A stretch of 64,000 nucleotides of DNA from Lachnospiraceae bacterium (GCA_016286555.1 JAEETA010000005.1:1-64000), one strand, 5' to 3'. Positions 34,885 through 42,849 are shown, counted from the first letter of the stretch. Notes: generated by a model from the sequence alone, not told the origin. Made by a program: numbers and translations.

Positions 34885-35545
34885 GAATCTTATTGACGAA
34901 GGATTCCGAGTATCTTTAGTTGAACGGGCTTTCTTTGACGGGGTGTTTGAAATACCACATATACCAGGACCGGACAAAATTGTGATTCCGAAGGGAATGG
35001 TTCCATTTTCATTGCGAAATCATAGTGATAATTTTGAAGATTTCGTATGTTTTTATGAGCATGACATAAAGTTCCGAGAGATCCTCACGAATACAGAGAA
35101 TTGTGTGGAGGATCTTAAGCGGTTTCCGGGCATCGTTTCACCGGATTGCTCATTATATATTGATGCGCCCTTGTGTGTACAGATAGCCGATATATATTTA
35201 AACCGAGCTATCGGATATTATTTGCAACAACAGGGTATCTATGTCGTTCCAAATATCCGTTGGGGAGATGAAAGAACTTATACCTCGGAACTTTTAGGAG
35301 AAAAGGTTGCATTTCAGGGAGTCGATAAACATAGTATCGTGTCTGTAGGTACTTATGGACAGATACAATCGTCAGAGGCGAAAAGGTACTTTAGAGAAGG
35401 ATTAGTCGAGATGCTTAATGAATTAGAGCCAGAAGTGGTTTTGGTGTATGGATCCATGCCGGAAAAGATCTTTGGTGATCTGAAAGACAGGACATGTTTT
35501 ATTGCATTTCCAGACTGGATGACGAGAAAAAAGAGCGTCCAATAA
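34868..35545 (+). CDS. DUF4417 domain protein
   Basis: 225 residues. The DUF4417 pattern is visible: FPGIVSPDCSLYIDAPLCVQIADIYLNRAIGYYLQQQGIYVVPNIRWGDERTY, then SVGTYGQI and VVLVYGSMP near the end. Function is unknown; the family is common on phages and mobile elements. It overlaps the putative immunity gene by 17 bp and has GGAGGAGG before its ATG, so it is part of the same transcript. A strong terminator follows at 35590. Confidence 0.88.
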   Translation: MGKKIENLIDEGFRVSLVERAFFDGVFEIPHIPGPDKIVIPKGMVPFSLRNHSDNFEDFVCFYEHDIKFREILTNTENCVEDLKRFPGIVSPDCSLYIDAPLCVQIADIYLNRAIGYYLQQQGIYVVPNIRWGDERTYTSELLGEKVAFQGVDKHSIVSVGTYGQIQSSEAKRYFREGLVEMLNELEPEVVLVYGSMPEKIFGDLKDRTCFIAFPDWMTRKKSVQ

Positions 35546-35589
35546 TATATTTTTAGATAGACGGAGATCTATACTCGAAATGAATAGAG

Positions 35590-35628
35590 AGGCATCAGGA
35601 ATCCGGATCGGAGACCTGATGCCTTTTT
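35590..35628 (+). terminator. Rho-independent terminator after the toxin-immunity-DUF4417 transcript
   Basis: AGGCATCAGG pairs with CCTGATGCCT over a 15-base loop, followed by TTTTT. Confidence 0.85.
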
Positions 35629-35677
35629 GATGGAAAGGTTTGGTTTTCTGTGGTGAGTGGGAGGGAAGATTCGGGGC

Positions 35678-36019
35678 CGACGGATAATAGCACCCCCACG
35701 CAAGCATCCTATCCGCAGAAATCCAGCTGGCCAACCCGAGCGAGGAGCAAGATTGCGGATAGTAGCGCCCCCACGCAAGCATCCTATCCGCAACAATCCG
35801 GCTGGTCAACTTGAGCAAGGAGCAAGATTGCGGATAATAGCGCCCCCACGCAAGCATCCTATCCGCAGAAATCCGGCAGGCCAACTCGGGCCAGAAGCAA
35901 GATTGCGGATAGTAGCGCCCCCACGCAAGCATCTTATCCGCAAAAATTCAGATGGCCAACTCGGGCAAGAAGCAAGATTGCGGATAGTAGCGCCCCCCAC
36001 GCAAACTTCTTATCCGTAA
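35678..36019 (+). repeat. Palindromic 75-bp repeat array C (5 units)
   Basis: Units start at about 35678, 35753, 35828, 35903 and 35978, all 75 bp apart. The 41-bp palindromes have TTGCGGATA and TATCCGCAA-type arms (first and third with one or more changes; the last is 42 bp and ends CCGTAA). Spacers are more alike than in arrays A and B (shared CTGGCCAAC and AGCAAGA-like segments). The last unit runs into TCACCGTCTCGCAGG and a tRNA-derived 13-mer, identical to the end of array A. Confidence 0.92.
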
Positions 36020-36050
36020 TCACCGTCTCGCAGGAGCGGGTGATGGGTCG

Positions 36051-36192
36051 CATGACGTCCGGGGGACGTCAGAATTGCGATGACCGGAGCGAAGCGGAGA
36101 CTGCATGGCGTCCGGGGGACGTCAGAATTGCGACGACCGGAGCGAAGCGGAGACTGCATGGTGTCCGGGGGACGCCGGAATTGCGCCGACCG
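36051..36192 (+). repeat. 53-bp tandem repeat with internal hairpins (about 2.7 copies)
   Basis: Copies start at 36051, 36104 and 36157. Each has a GACGTCC/GGACGTC-type hairpin, AGAATTGCG, then ACCGGAGCGAAGCGGAGACTG. Related single copies occur near 31.95-32.1 kb and 36.28 kb. A terminator-like AAAAAGGTCC/GGACCTTTTT hairpin (36221-36243) matches the one at 32015-32037. Confidence 0.85.
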
Positions 36193-36366
36193 AGCGGGTG
36201 ATGGGGTGAGGCGGAATAAGAAAAAGGTCCGGTGGACCTTTTTCCCGCCGAACCGACCGACGAAGGAGCGGGTGATGGGGCGCATGGCGTCCGGGGGACG
36301 CCAGAATTGCGCCGACCGAGCCGAAGGCGAGATACGAACCCTATGGGTTCGGGAGCTCGCCTTCCT

Positions 36367-36410
36367 CACACGAAAAGCCCTCAGGATTTCTCCTGAGGGC
36401 TTTTCATGTG
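36367..36410 (-). terminator. tRNA-Gly terminator
   Basis: On the minus strand, immediately after the tRNA 3' end, AAGCCCTCAGGA pairs with TCCTGAGGGCTT and is followed by TTTTCG. Confidence 0.85.
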
Positions 36411-36481
36411 AGCGGGTGATGGGAATCGAACCCACGTGTCCAGCTTGGAAGGCTGGTGTTCTACCATTGAACTACACCCGC
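36411..36481 (-). tRNA. tRNA-Gly (anticodon TCC)
   Basis: 71 bases. Acceptor stem GCGGGTG pairs with CACCCGC; the D-arm TTCAATGGTAGAA, the anticodon loop CTTCCAA (anticodon TCC) and the T-arm GTGGGTTCGATTCCCAT are complete. Discriminator T, no encoded CCA. A TTGACA/TACAAT promoter lies upstream and a terminator directly downstream. Its 3' 20 bases are repeated at 32232 and 28197. Confidence 0.95.
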
Positions 36482-36512
36482 AAAGTACTTATGCACTTCA
36501 ACAACAAATGGT

Positions 36513-36541
36513 ATTGTAGCGAAAGCGGAGAACCTTGTCAA
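36513..36541 (-). promoter_or_regulatory. tRNA-Gly promoter
   Basis: Consensus TTGACA (36541-36536) and TACAAT (36518-36513) with a 17-bp spacer on the minus strand, about 32 bp before the tRNA 5' end. The -35 lies within a hairpin (AGCGGAGA/TCTCCGCT) that could also terminate murG transcription. Confidence 0.85.
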
Positions 36542-36593
36542 GGGCTCTCCGCTTTTTCTGTGCAGAATCGAACCGAAAGCAGTCCGCGTACCT

Positions 36594-37670
36594 TTATTCC
36601 GTCTTCCCGCACTCTTCATCGATCAGCTGGATGATGGTGGGAATGGCGTCCAGCATGGGGCTGGCAGCCATGGTGTCGATGTATTTCTGACGGTCGTGGT
36701 AGAGCTCGTTTACTTTCTTCACCAGATACTTCGTGGTCAGATCCTCCTGGTCGATGAGAATGGAGAAGCCCTGGGCCTGGAAGGATTCCGCGTTCTGTAC
36801 CTGGTCCCCCCGGGAACCGGAGGAGGTGGGGAGCGGGATCAGGATGTTGGGTTTCTTCAGGGCCAGCAGCTCGCAGATGGCATTGGCGCCGGCACGGGAG
36901 ATCACCACATCCGCCATGGCGAAGAGGTCGCCCAGCTCGTCGGTGATGTACTCGAACTGCTTGTAGCCGGGAGTGGTCAGCAGCAGATTGTCCATTTTGT
37001 CCTTGCCGCAGAGGTGGCAGATCTGATAGAGGGGCAGGAGCTTCGGCAGCGCGTCCCGGACCGCCTGGTTCACGGCTGCGGCGCCCTGGCTGCCGCCGAT
37101 GATGAGGAGCACGGGCTTGCTGTCGTCGAATCCGCAGAGCTCGCGGCCCTTGGCGGGATCACCGTCAAAGAGCTCCTTCCGGATGGGCGTGCCGGTGAGC
37201 ACAGCCTTGTCGGAGGGGAGATTTTCCAGCGCCTCGGGGAAATTACAGCAGATCTTCTTCGCAACCTTCGCACAGATCCGGTTGGCCAGACCCATGGAAA
37301 CATCGGACTCATGAATGATGCAGGGAATCTTCAGGGATGCTGCGGCCCGCACGATGGGGACGCTGACGAATCCGCCCTTGGAAAAAACGATGTCCGGGCG
37401 CTCCTTCTTCAGGATGTCCTTCGCTTCCCGGTACCCCCGGATGACGCGGAAGAAATCCGCGAAATTCTTGGAATCCAGGCTCCTGCGGAACTTTCCCGTA
37501 GCAACGCCGAAATAAGGGATGCCCAGATCCGAGATCAGCCGTTTTTCGATGCCGTTGTAGGAACCGATGTAGGAAATATCGTATCCTGCTTCTTTTAATG
37601 CGGGGATCAGTGCGATGTTAGGGGTGACATGGCCTGCGGTGCCGCCGCCGGTCAGAACGATTTTTTTCAT
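36594..37670 (-). CDS. murG: UDP-GlcNAc:lipid I N-acetylglucosaminyltransferase
   Basis: 358 residues from the ATG at 37670. It adds GlcNAc to lipid I on the inner membrane face to make lipid II for peptidoglycan. Signatures: IVLTGGGTAGHVTPN at the N-terminus, SKGGFVSVPIVRAA, CIIHESDVSMGLANR, IIGGSQGAAAVN and VISRAGANAICELLALKKPNILIPLP in the UDP-GlcNAc-binding half. The start has GAGG about five bases upstream; an upstream extension to 37724 is not conserved. It is a single gene away from any cell wall cluster. Confidence 0.95.
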   Translation of the reverse strand: MKKIVLTGGGTAGHVTPNIALIPALKEAGYDISYIGSYNGIEKRLISDLGIPYFGVATGKFRRSLDSKNFADFFRVIRGYREAKDILKKERPDIVFSKGGFVSVPIVRAAASLKIPCIIHESDVSMGLANRICAKVAKKICCNFPEALENLPSDKAVLTGTPIRKELFDGDPAKGRELCGFDDSKPVLLIIGGSQGAAAVNQAVRDALPKLLPLYQICHLCGKDKMDNLLLTTPGYKQFEYITDELGDLFAMADVVISRAGANAICELLALKKPNILIPLPTSSGSRGDQVQNAESFQAQGFSILIDQEDLTTKYLVKKVNELYHDRQKYIDTMAASPMLDAIPTIIQLIDEECGKTE

Positions 37671-37736
37671 GGGAGCCTCGATTCGTAAGTTCTTGATTTT
37701 CGTGGGTTTTACCCGCTTCATCATAGCACAATCCGC

Positions 37737-37765
37737 TTGAATTTGCCATATAAGTTTGCTACACT
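37737..37765 (+). promoter_or_regulatory. Promoter of pgi
   Basis: TTGAAT at 37737 and TACACT at 37760, 17-bp spacer, about 68 bp upstream of the pgi start codon. Confidence 0.7.
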
Positions 37766-37832
37766 ATGATGTGCGCACGGGCCATCCCGGCGCGCGATTT
37801 TTTGTTTAGCACCATCATAAGGAGGCAGATAT

Positions 37833-39185
37833 ATGAGCAATCAGGTAAAGTTTGATTATTCCAAGGCAAGCGGATTCATTTCTCAGGAAGAAGTCGGCTA
37901 CATGAAGAAGCTGACGAAGGACGCGAAGGAGCTTTTACTTTCCCGTGAGGGCGCCGGCAACGACTTCCTGGGCTGGATCGACCTGCCCGTAGATTACGAT
38001 AAAGAGGAGTTTGCCCGCATCAAGGCTGCAGCAGAGAAGATCCGCAAGGATTCCGAAGTGCTTCTGGTCATCGGCATCGGCGGTTCCTATCTGGGCGCCA
38101 GAGCAGCCATCGAGTTCCTGGGCCACAGCTTTGCTAACGTTCTTCCCAAGGAACTGCGCAAGGGACCTGAGATCTACTTCTGCGGTAATTCCATCAGCTC
38201 CACCTATCTGAAGCATCTGATGGATGTTGTGGGCGATCGTGATTTCTCCATCAACATGATCTCCAAGTCCGGCACCACCACCGAGCCTGCCATCGCTTTC
38301 CGTATCTTCAAGGGCATCCTGGAGAAAAAATACGGCAAGGAAGGCGCAGCAAAGAGAATTTACGCTACCACCGATAAGGCTAAGGGAAGCCTGAAGAACC
38401 TGGCAACCGAGGAAGGTTATGAAACCTTCGTGGTGCCCGATGATGTAGGAGGAAGATTCTCCGTTCTCACCGCAGTGGGCCTGCTTCCCATCGCAGTCAG
38501 CGGTGCAGACATCGACAAGCTGATGGAGGGCGCTGCTTCCGGCAGAAAGCTTGCCATCGAGAAGGATTTCGAAGAGAACGACGCAATGCAGTACGCTGCA
38601 ATCCGTAACATCCTGCTCCGCAAGGGCAAGCAGGTGGAGATCCTGGCCAACTACGAGCCCGCTGTTCACTATATTTCCGAGTGGTGGAAGCAGCTCTACG
38701 GCGAGTCCGAGGGCAAGGATCAGAAGGGTATCTTCCCCGCAAGCGTGGATCTGACCACCGATCTGCACTCCATGGGTCAGTTCATTCAGGACGGTTCCCG
38801 TCTCATGTTCGAGACCGTCATCGAGATCGAGAAGCCTCGCGAGGATCTCTTCATCGGTGAGGAGCCCGTGGATCTGGACGGCCTGAACTACCTGGCAGGA
38901 CAGAGCGTGGACTTCGTCAACAAGAGCGCTATGAACGGCACCATCCTGGCACACACCGACGGACAGGTTCCCAACCTGAAGGTGAATGTCCCTGAGGTCA
39001 GCGAGTTCTACCTGGGCCAGCTCTTCTACTTCTTCGAGTTTGCCTGCGGCATGAGCGGCTACCTGCTGGGCGTGAATCCCTTCAACCAGCCCGGTGTGGA
39101 GAGCTACAAGAAGAACATGTTCGCACTTCTGGGCAAGCCCGGCTACGAGGCACAGAAGGCAGCGCTGCTGGAGAGACTCCAGTAA
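37833..39185 (+). CDS. pgi: Glucose-6-phosphate isomerase
   Basis: 450 residues, the short bacterial form. It interconverts glucose 6-phosphate and fructose 6-phosphate. Signatures: [20 protein letters not shown], the phosphate-binding [34 protein letters not shown] (family signature), and [11 protein letters not shown] with HTDGQVPN later. AAGGAGG precedes the ATG. Codon use is strongly biased, as expected of a highly expressed gene. A terminator follows. Confidence 0.97.
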   Translation: MSNQVKFDYSKASGFISQEEVGYMKKLTKDAKELLLSREGAGNDFLGWIDLPVDYDKEEFARIKAAAEKIRKDSEVLLVIGIGGSYLGARAAIEFLGHSFANVLPKELRKGPEIYFCGNSISSTYLKHLMDVVGDRDFSINMISKSGTTTEPAIAFRIFKGILEKKYGKEGAAKRIYATTDKAKGSLKNLATEEGYETFVVPDDVGGRFSVLTAVGLLPIAVSGADIDKLMEGAASGRKLAIEKDFEENDAMQYAAIRNILLRKGKQVEILANYEPAVHYISEWWKQLYGESEGKDQKGIFPASVDLTTDLHSMGQFIQDGSRLMFETVIEIEKPREDLFIGEEPVDLDGLNYLAGQSVDFVNKSAMNGTILAHTDGQVPNLKVNVPEVSEFYLGQLFYFFEFACGMSGYLLGVNPFNQPGVESYKKNMFALLGKPGYEAQKAALLERLQ

Positions 39186-39205
39186 TCGTCACTTCACAAA
39201 ACACC

Positions 39206-39232
39206 AAGGGGGGTCGTTTTACGGCCCCCTTT
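39206..39232 (+). terminator. pgi terminator
   Basis: AAGGGGG and CCCCCTT arms around TTTTAC, then TTTGC. Confidence 0.7.
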
Positions 39233-39288
39233 GCTATGAGCATCAATGGAAATGCTACAAATTGCATTGATGCGGCATGAGGAAAAAT

Positions 39289-40251
39289 ATGAAGATCGTT
39301 GTTTTGGAGAGAAATTCCGTAGGACCCGACATCTCCGTCGACTGTCTGGGGGAGCTGGGTGAGCTCGTTACCTATCCCAACACCGTTACCGTGGAAGAGG
39401 TCCGGGAGCGGGTGAAGGATGCGGACATCGTGGTGGCCAACAAATCCCCCATGCGAGAGGAGAGTCTGAAGGATGCCGCGAATGTGAAACTGATCTGTGA
39501 GTTCGCCACCGGATATGACAACTGTGACCTGGTCTACTGCAAGAGCAGAGGGATCCCGGTGTGTAATGTGGTCAATTACAGCACTGCCATGGTGGCACAG
39601 CACACCTTTACCATGGCACTGGCCTTAAGCCAGAAGCTGCCCCATTATGACGACTATGTCAAGTCCGGTGCCTACAGCGCTCAGGACCGTTTTTCCAATT
39701 TCGATGTCCCCTTCTATGAGCTGGATGGCAAGACCTGGGGCATTGTGGGCATGGGAAACATCGGACAGCGGGTGGCACGCATCGCCGAGAGCTTCGGCTG
39801 TCATGTGATCTTCCATTCCGTCACCGGCAAGAGCAAGGTGACGGCTTACGAGCAGGTGAGCAAGGACGAGCTCCTGGAGCGGAGTGATTTTCTTTCCCTG
39901 CACTGCCCTTTGAGCGACCTGAGCAGAGACTTCATCGATGCGGCGGCCCTGAAGAAAATGAAGCCCTCCGCCTACCTCATCAACGTGGCTAGAGGCCCCG
40001 TGGTGAACAATCCGGATCTCTATGAAGCACTGGAGGCGGGAGAGATCGCCGGCGCCGGCCTGGACGTTCTGGAGAAGGAGCCGCTGCAGCTTTCCAATCC
40101 TTTGAGCAAGATCAAGGATTCCAACAAGCTCATCATCACGCCCCACCTGGCATGGGGCAGCGTGGAAGCCAGAGAGCGCTGCGTATTGGGCGTATACGAT
40201 AACATTAAGGCATTTTTGGAAGGCAGCCCGATCCATGTGGTGAATCCCTGA
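39289..40251 (+). CDS. D-2-hydroxyacid dehydrogenase (NAD-dependent)
   Basis: 320 residues from the ATG at 39289 (GAGG upstream; ATG at 39277 lacks a site). The NAD-binding motif is GIVGMGNIGQRVARIAESFG. The catalytic Arg is in INVARGPVV, Glu in GLDVLEKEPL and His in ITPHLAWGSVEAR. It reduces a 2-oxoacid to a D-2-hydroxyacid; hydroxypyruvate or a similar substrate is likely. Two small EamA-like genes follow within 20 bp and could share a transcript. Confidence 0.92.
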   Translation: MKIVVLERNSVGPDISVDCLGELGELVTYPNTVTVEEVRERVKDADIVVANKSPMREESLKDAANVKLICEFATGYDNCDLVYCKSRGIPVCNVVNYSTAMVAQHTFTMALALSQKLPHYDDYVKSGAYSAQDRFSNFDVPFYELDGKTWGIVGMGNIGQRVARIAESFGCHVIFHSVTGKSKVTAYEQVSKDELLERSDFLSLHCPLSDLSRDFIDAAALKKMKPSAYLINVARGPVVNNPDLYEALEAGEIAGAGLDVLEKEPLQLSNPLSKIKDSNKLIITPHLAWGSVEARERCVLGVYDNIKAFLEGSPIHVVNP

Positions 40252-40269
40252 TCGGTCGAAAGGAGAACT

Positions 40270-40662
40270 ATGTTAGAAGCGTTGAAGAAAAACGGGAAAG
40301 GCATCATCCTGATGCTGATCTCGGCCTTGAGTCTGTCCGTGGGACAGCTCCTGTGGAAACTGGCAAATGTGTCGGAACTGGTAGCGGCTTTAAACAGCGG
40401 CGATTCCATGATCGCCGGCCTCTGGAAGCTGTTCCTGGCAGTCCTGCCCGGATTCATCGTCTATGCGGTGGGTGCACTCATCATGACGGTAGCACTGGGA
40501 TACGGAGAGCTTTCCGTGCTCCAGCCCGTGAACTCCATGAGCTATGTGTTTGCACTGATCCTCTCCGCCATCTTCCTGACGGAGCGCATTTCCTGGGTGA
40601 CCGTCATCGGGATCTTTGTGATCATGGCGGGAGTCATAACGATAGGAGGGAGTGAGAAATGA
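40270..40662 (+). CDS. Small EamA/SMR-like transporter subunit 1
   Basis: 130 residues with four hydrophobic helices, the size of a half EamA protein. MLISALSLSVGQLLWKLANVSE and YGELSVLQPVNSMSYVFALILSAIFLTERISWVTVIGIFVIMAGVITIGG match the DMT superfamily. It overlaps the next gene by 4 bp, which encodes another four-helix half, so the two probably form a heterodimer. Substrate unknown. Confidence 0.85.
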   Translation: MLEALKKNGKGIILMLISALSLSVGQLLWKLANVSELVAALNSGDSMIAGLWKLFLAVLPGFIVYAVGALIMTVALGYGELSVLQPVNSMSYVFALILSAIFLTERISWVTVIGIFVIMAGVITIGGSEK

Positions 40663-41015
40663 GTGACGTGATCATCATCATTGGCGTGCTCCTTGCGGAG
40701 ACCATCGCCGCTTCCTTCGCAAGCTATTTCCTGAAACAGTCCGCAAATACAGGGGAAAAGCCCAAGTTCTTTATCCTGCTTTCTCCCTTCTTCTACCTGG
40801 GCGGATTCCTGTACGTATTTTCCGCACTCTGCGGGATCTACCTCCTGCAGAAGCTTCCTTACGCAGTGGTATTGCCCATCGGTTCCCTGACCTATGTGTG
40901 GACCCTCTTCGTATCCCGGATCCTTCTGAAGGAGAAGATCACGAAGCGCAAAGTCCTGGGCATGACGACTCTGATCCTGGGCGTGGTGCTGGTAGGCGTG
41001 GGAAGCACGCTGTGA
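40659..41015 (+). CDS. Small EamA/SMR-like transporter subunit 2
   Basis: 118 residues with four hydrophobic helices (LLAETIAASFASYFLKQSA, then KLPYAVVLPIGSLTYVWTLFVSRILLKEKITKRKVLGMTTLILGVVLVGVGS). It is the partner of the preceding gene (ATGA overlap). Paired small DMT proteins of this kind include ArnE/ArnF flippases and the paired SMR exporters. A terminator at 41045 follows. Confidence 0.85.
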   Translation: MSDVIIIIGVLLAETIAASFASYFLKQSANTGEKPKFFILLSPFFYLGGFLYVFSALCGIYLLQKLPYAVVLPIGSLTYVWTLFVSRILLKEKITKRKVLGMTTLILGVVLVGVGSTL

Positions 41016-41044
41016 TCGTATTCATCTGAGGAAAGAACAAAGCG

Positions 41045-41087
41045 AAAAAACGGGTGACCCTGCTGATTGCGGAGTCACCCGTTCTTA
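41045..41087. terminator. Bidirectional terminator
   Basis: AACGGGTGAC pairs with GTCACCCGTT, with A residues before and T residues after, between convergent genes. Confidence 0.8.
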
Positions 41088-41102
41088 TTTCCGGTAAAAC
41101 TT

Positions 41103-41804
41103 TTATTTGATCTTTGCCACCAGAGCGGTCACCAGCTTTGCGCAGTGATCCGCAGCCTTGCACTCAAAGGTGGGATAATCCATGTGTGCGGAGTCGTCTG
41201 CCTTGTCGGAGATGGCACGGAGGATCACGAAAGGAATGTTGTTCAGGTAGCAGCCGTGGGCGATGGCAGCTCCCTCCATCTCGCAGCAGTCGCCGCGGAA
41301 CTCCCGGATCAGACGCTCCTTCACGGATTTCTCGGCGATGAACTGGTCGCCGCTGACCACGCGTCCCACCACGCTGTGGAGCTCCGGCAGGACCTCTGCC
41401 ATGGTGAGGGCGGAGAGCTCGATGAGATGCTGGTCTGCAGGGAACTCCGTGATGCCCATCTGCGGGACTTCTCCCAGAGGATAGCCGAAATTGGTGGCAT
41501 CCATATCATGGTGCAGAGCGATGCGGGAGATCAGGATGTCTCCGATGTCCAGGGCTGCGTTGAGGGAGCCGGCAACGCCGGTGTTGATGACGTGGGTGAC
41601 CTCGAAGATGTCTGCCAGGATCTGTACGCAGAGAGCAGCGTTGACCTTGCCGATACCGCTGCGGACCACTACGACATTTGCGCCGTTCAGCTTGCCTTCG
41701 CAGAAGGTCATGCCCGCTTTGGTCACAGTCTTTTCAATGTCCATGGTGCTCTTGAGTGCTTCCACTTCCAGCTCCATAGCGCCGATGATTCCGATCTTGC
41801 TCAT
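41103..41804 (-). CDS. mtnN: 5'-methylthioadenosine/S-adenosylhomocysteine nucleosidase
   Basis: 233 residues. It cleaves SAH to adenine and S-ribosylhomocysteine and also removes methylthioadenosine. Signatures: KIGIIGAMELEVEALKSTM, VRSGIGKVNAALC, GVAGSLN, CCEMEGAAIAHGCYLNNIPFVILRAISDKAD (with the SDxAD-like Asp). AAGGAGG precedes the ATG. It lies 31 bp after luxS on the same strand, so both SAH-recycling steps are in one transcript. Confidence 0.95.
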   Translation of the reverse strand: MSKIGIIGAMELEVEALKSTMDIEKTVTKAGMTFCEGKLNGANVVVVRSGIGKVNAALCVQILADIFEVTHVINTGVAGSLNAALDIGDILISRIALHHDMDATNFGYPLGEVPQMGITEFPADQHLIELSALTMAEVLPELHSVVGRVVSGDQFIAEKSVKERLIREFRGDCCEMEGAAIAHGCYLNNIPFVILRAISDKADDSAHMDYPTFECKAADHCAKLVTALVAKIK

Positions 41805-41835
41805 GTTTTCCTCCTTATGTGTCTGTGTATTTGTC

Positions 41836-42315
41836 TTATGCAGGATAATGCAACTGATCTTCTCTGATGTTCAGGAGCACATTCTCCAGATACCGCTTTG
41901 CCAGGAAATGTGCCATGGGCAGGTTCTGATCCAGGTAATTGCCACAGTCCATGGGAGTAGCTCCGGGGATCTCGCCTTCAAAATCCCGGATGAAGGTGAA
42001 CATCTCGATCATCAAAGGAACGATGTCCCGGGACTCCAGGTCTCCCGCCAGCAGCAGATAGAAGCCGGTGCGGCAGCCCATGGGGCCGAAGTAGATGGTT
42101 TTCTCCTTATAATCCGGATGGTTCCGCAGGAAGGTGGCACCCAGATGCTCGATGGTGTGGATCTCTGCGGTGTTCATGACGGGCTCGTCGTTGGGGCTGG
42201 TGAGCCGCAGGTCAAAGGTGGTGACGGTCTCACTTCCGATGTGGTCCTTTCGGGATACGTAAACCCCGGGGATCATGCGGATGTGATCCACGGTAAAACT
42301 GGCGATCTTTTCCAT
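41836..42315 (-). CDS. luxS: S-ribosylhomocysteine lyase (autoinducer-2 synthase)
   Basis: 159 residues from the ATG at 42315 with AAGGAGG upstream. It converts S-ribosylhomocysteine to homocysteine and the autoinducer-2 precursor DPD. The metal motif is HTIEHLGATFLRN (HxxEH), GCRTGFYLLLAG supplies the catalytic Cys and ATPMDCGNYLDQNL the last Cys ligand. mtnN follows 31 bp downstream. Confidence 0.96.
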   Translation of the reverse strand: MEKIASFTVDHIRMIPGVYVSRKDHIGSETVTTFDLRLTSPNDEPVMNTAEIHTIEHLGATFLRNHPDYKEKTIYFGPMGCRTGFYLLLAGDLESRDIVPLMIEMFTFIRDFEGEIPGATPMDCGNYLDQNLPMAHFLAKRYLENVLLNIREDQLHYPA

Positions 42316-42421
42316 AGTATCCTCCTTGCTGAAGAGAATATTTCTCAAAATCCCGTCCGAAGTAGCATAACTGCGGACAGGTAACACTTCCTATCCGATT
42401 GTAGCACATTTCCCGTGATTC

Positions 42422-42450
42422 TTGTACTTCAAAGGGAATTTTGCTATGAT
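42422..42450 (+). promoter_or_regulatory. Promoter of the FakA-C-like gene
   Basis: TTGTAC at 42422 and TATGAT at 42445 with 17-bp spacing, about 72 bp before the start codon. Confidence 0.55.
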
Positions 42451-42522
42451 GAGCCTTGAGTGAAAGCCGGACCGCGATTTTCCGCGGAATGCAGGGCTTT
42501 TTCATAGTGAGAAAGGAGCGAC

Positions 42523-42849
42523 ATGGCAGAAAGAGAGATCATTGAATTTCGTTATGACACCCAGCTCTTGCTGGACAAATATGTGGAGGACGGCCAGGAT
42601 CCCGACGATGTATCCGATGACCTGGTAGACGAGATCCGGGAGCATATCCTGGAGACTTTCAAAGGCGACTGCCTGGTACTGGCAGGAGACAGCGGCGAGG
42701 ACGACCTCTTCGGTGAGAAGGCCATCGTGAAGCTGCATTTTCATACCAACGAGCCCTGGCTGGTGCTGGCATACTGCCGTACCCTTGGTGAGATCTACGA
42801 TATCGTGGTGGAGGACATGCAGCGCCAGTCCGACGGACTCCACGGCTGA
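42523..42849 (+). CDS. Stand-alone FakA/DAK2 C-terminal-like domain protein
   Basis: 108 residues, starting after AAAGGAG. GDSGEDDLFGEKAIVKLHFHTNEPWLVLAYCRTLGEIYDIVVEDMQRQ closely resembles the C-terminal end of FakA (fatty-acid kinase subunit, VKVHVHTDxPGxVLxYA..E). The kinase and DegV-binding regions are absent. A short protein of this kind could be a regulator or a degenerate paralogue. A terminator at 42877 follows, so it is transcribed alone. Confidence 0.75.
   Translation: MAEREIIEFRYDTQLLLDKYVEDGQDPDDVSDDLVDEIREHILETFKGDCLVLAGDSGEDDLFGEKAIVKLHFHTNEPWLVLAYCRTLGEIYDIVVEDMQRQSDGLHG

Larger units (their letters stand above)
32232..36430. mobile_element. Integrase-less tRNA-bounded module 2
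   Basis: About 4.2 kb from the att copy to the tRNA-Gly gene itself. It repeats the architecture of module 1: att copy, shared motif at +41, 11-bp-spaced direct repeats, cargo (Fic, EndoU-like toxin, putative immunity, DUF4417), palindrome array C, hairpin repeats, terminator, tRNA 3' end. No recombinase gene is present. The module interpretation is inference from boundaries and shared ends. Confidence 0.6.

Noticed and set aside
27991-36019. CRISPR arrays
   Set aside because: Repeats are palindromic and regularly spaced, but the 34-bp spacers resemble each other within an array, the unit counts are small, and no cas genes are present.
27951-36019. Protein-coding repeat proteins of 25-residue period in the arrays
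   Set aside because: Open frames exist on both strands because the 75-bp period is a multiple of three; none has a credible start site, and the DNA palindrome explains the pattern better.
31700-36019. Integron attC sites
   Set aside because: The palindromes lack the RYYYAAC/GTTRRRY ends of attC sites and there is no integron integrase.
36035-36279. Additional complete tRNA genes at the AGCGGGTGATGGG copies
   Set aside because: Only the terminal 13-20 bases of the tRNA are present; no anticodon or D-arm follows.
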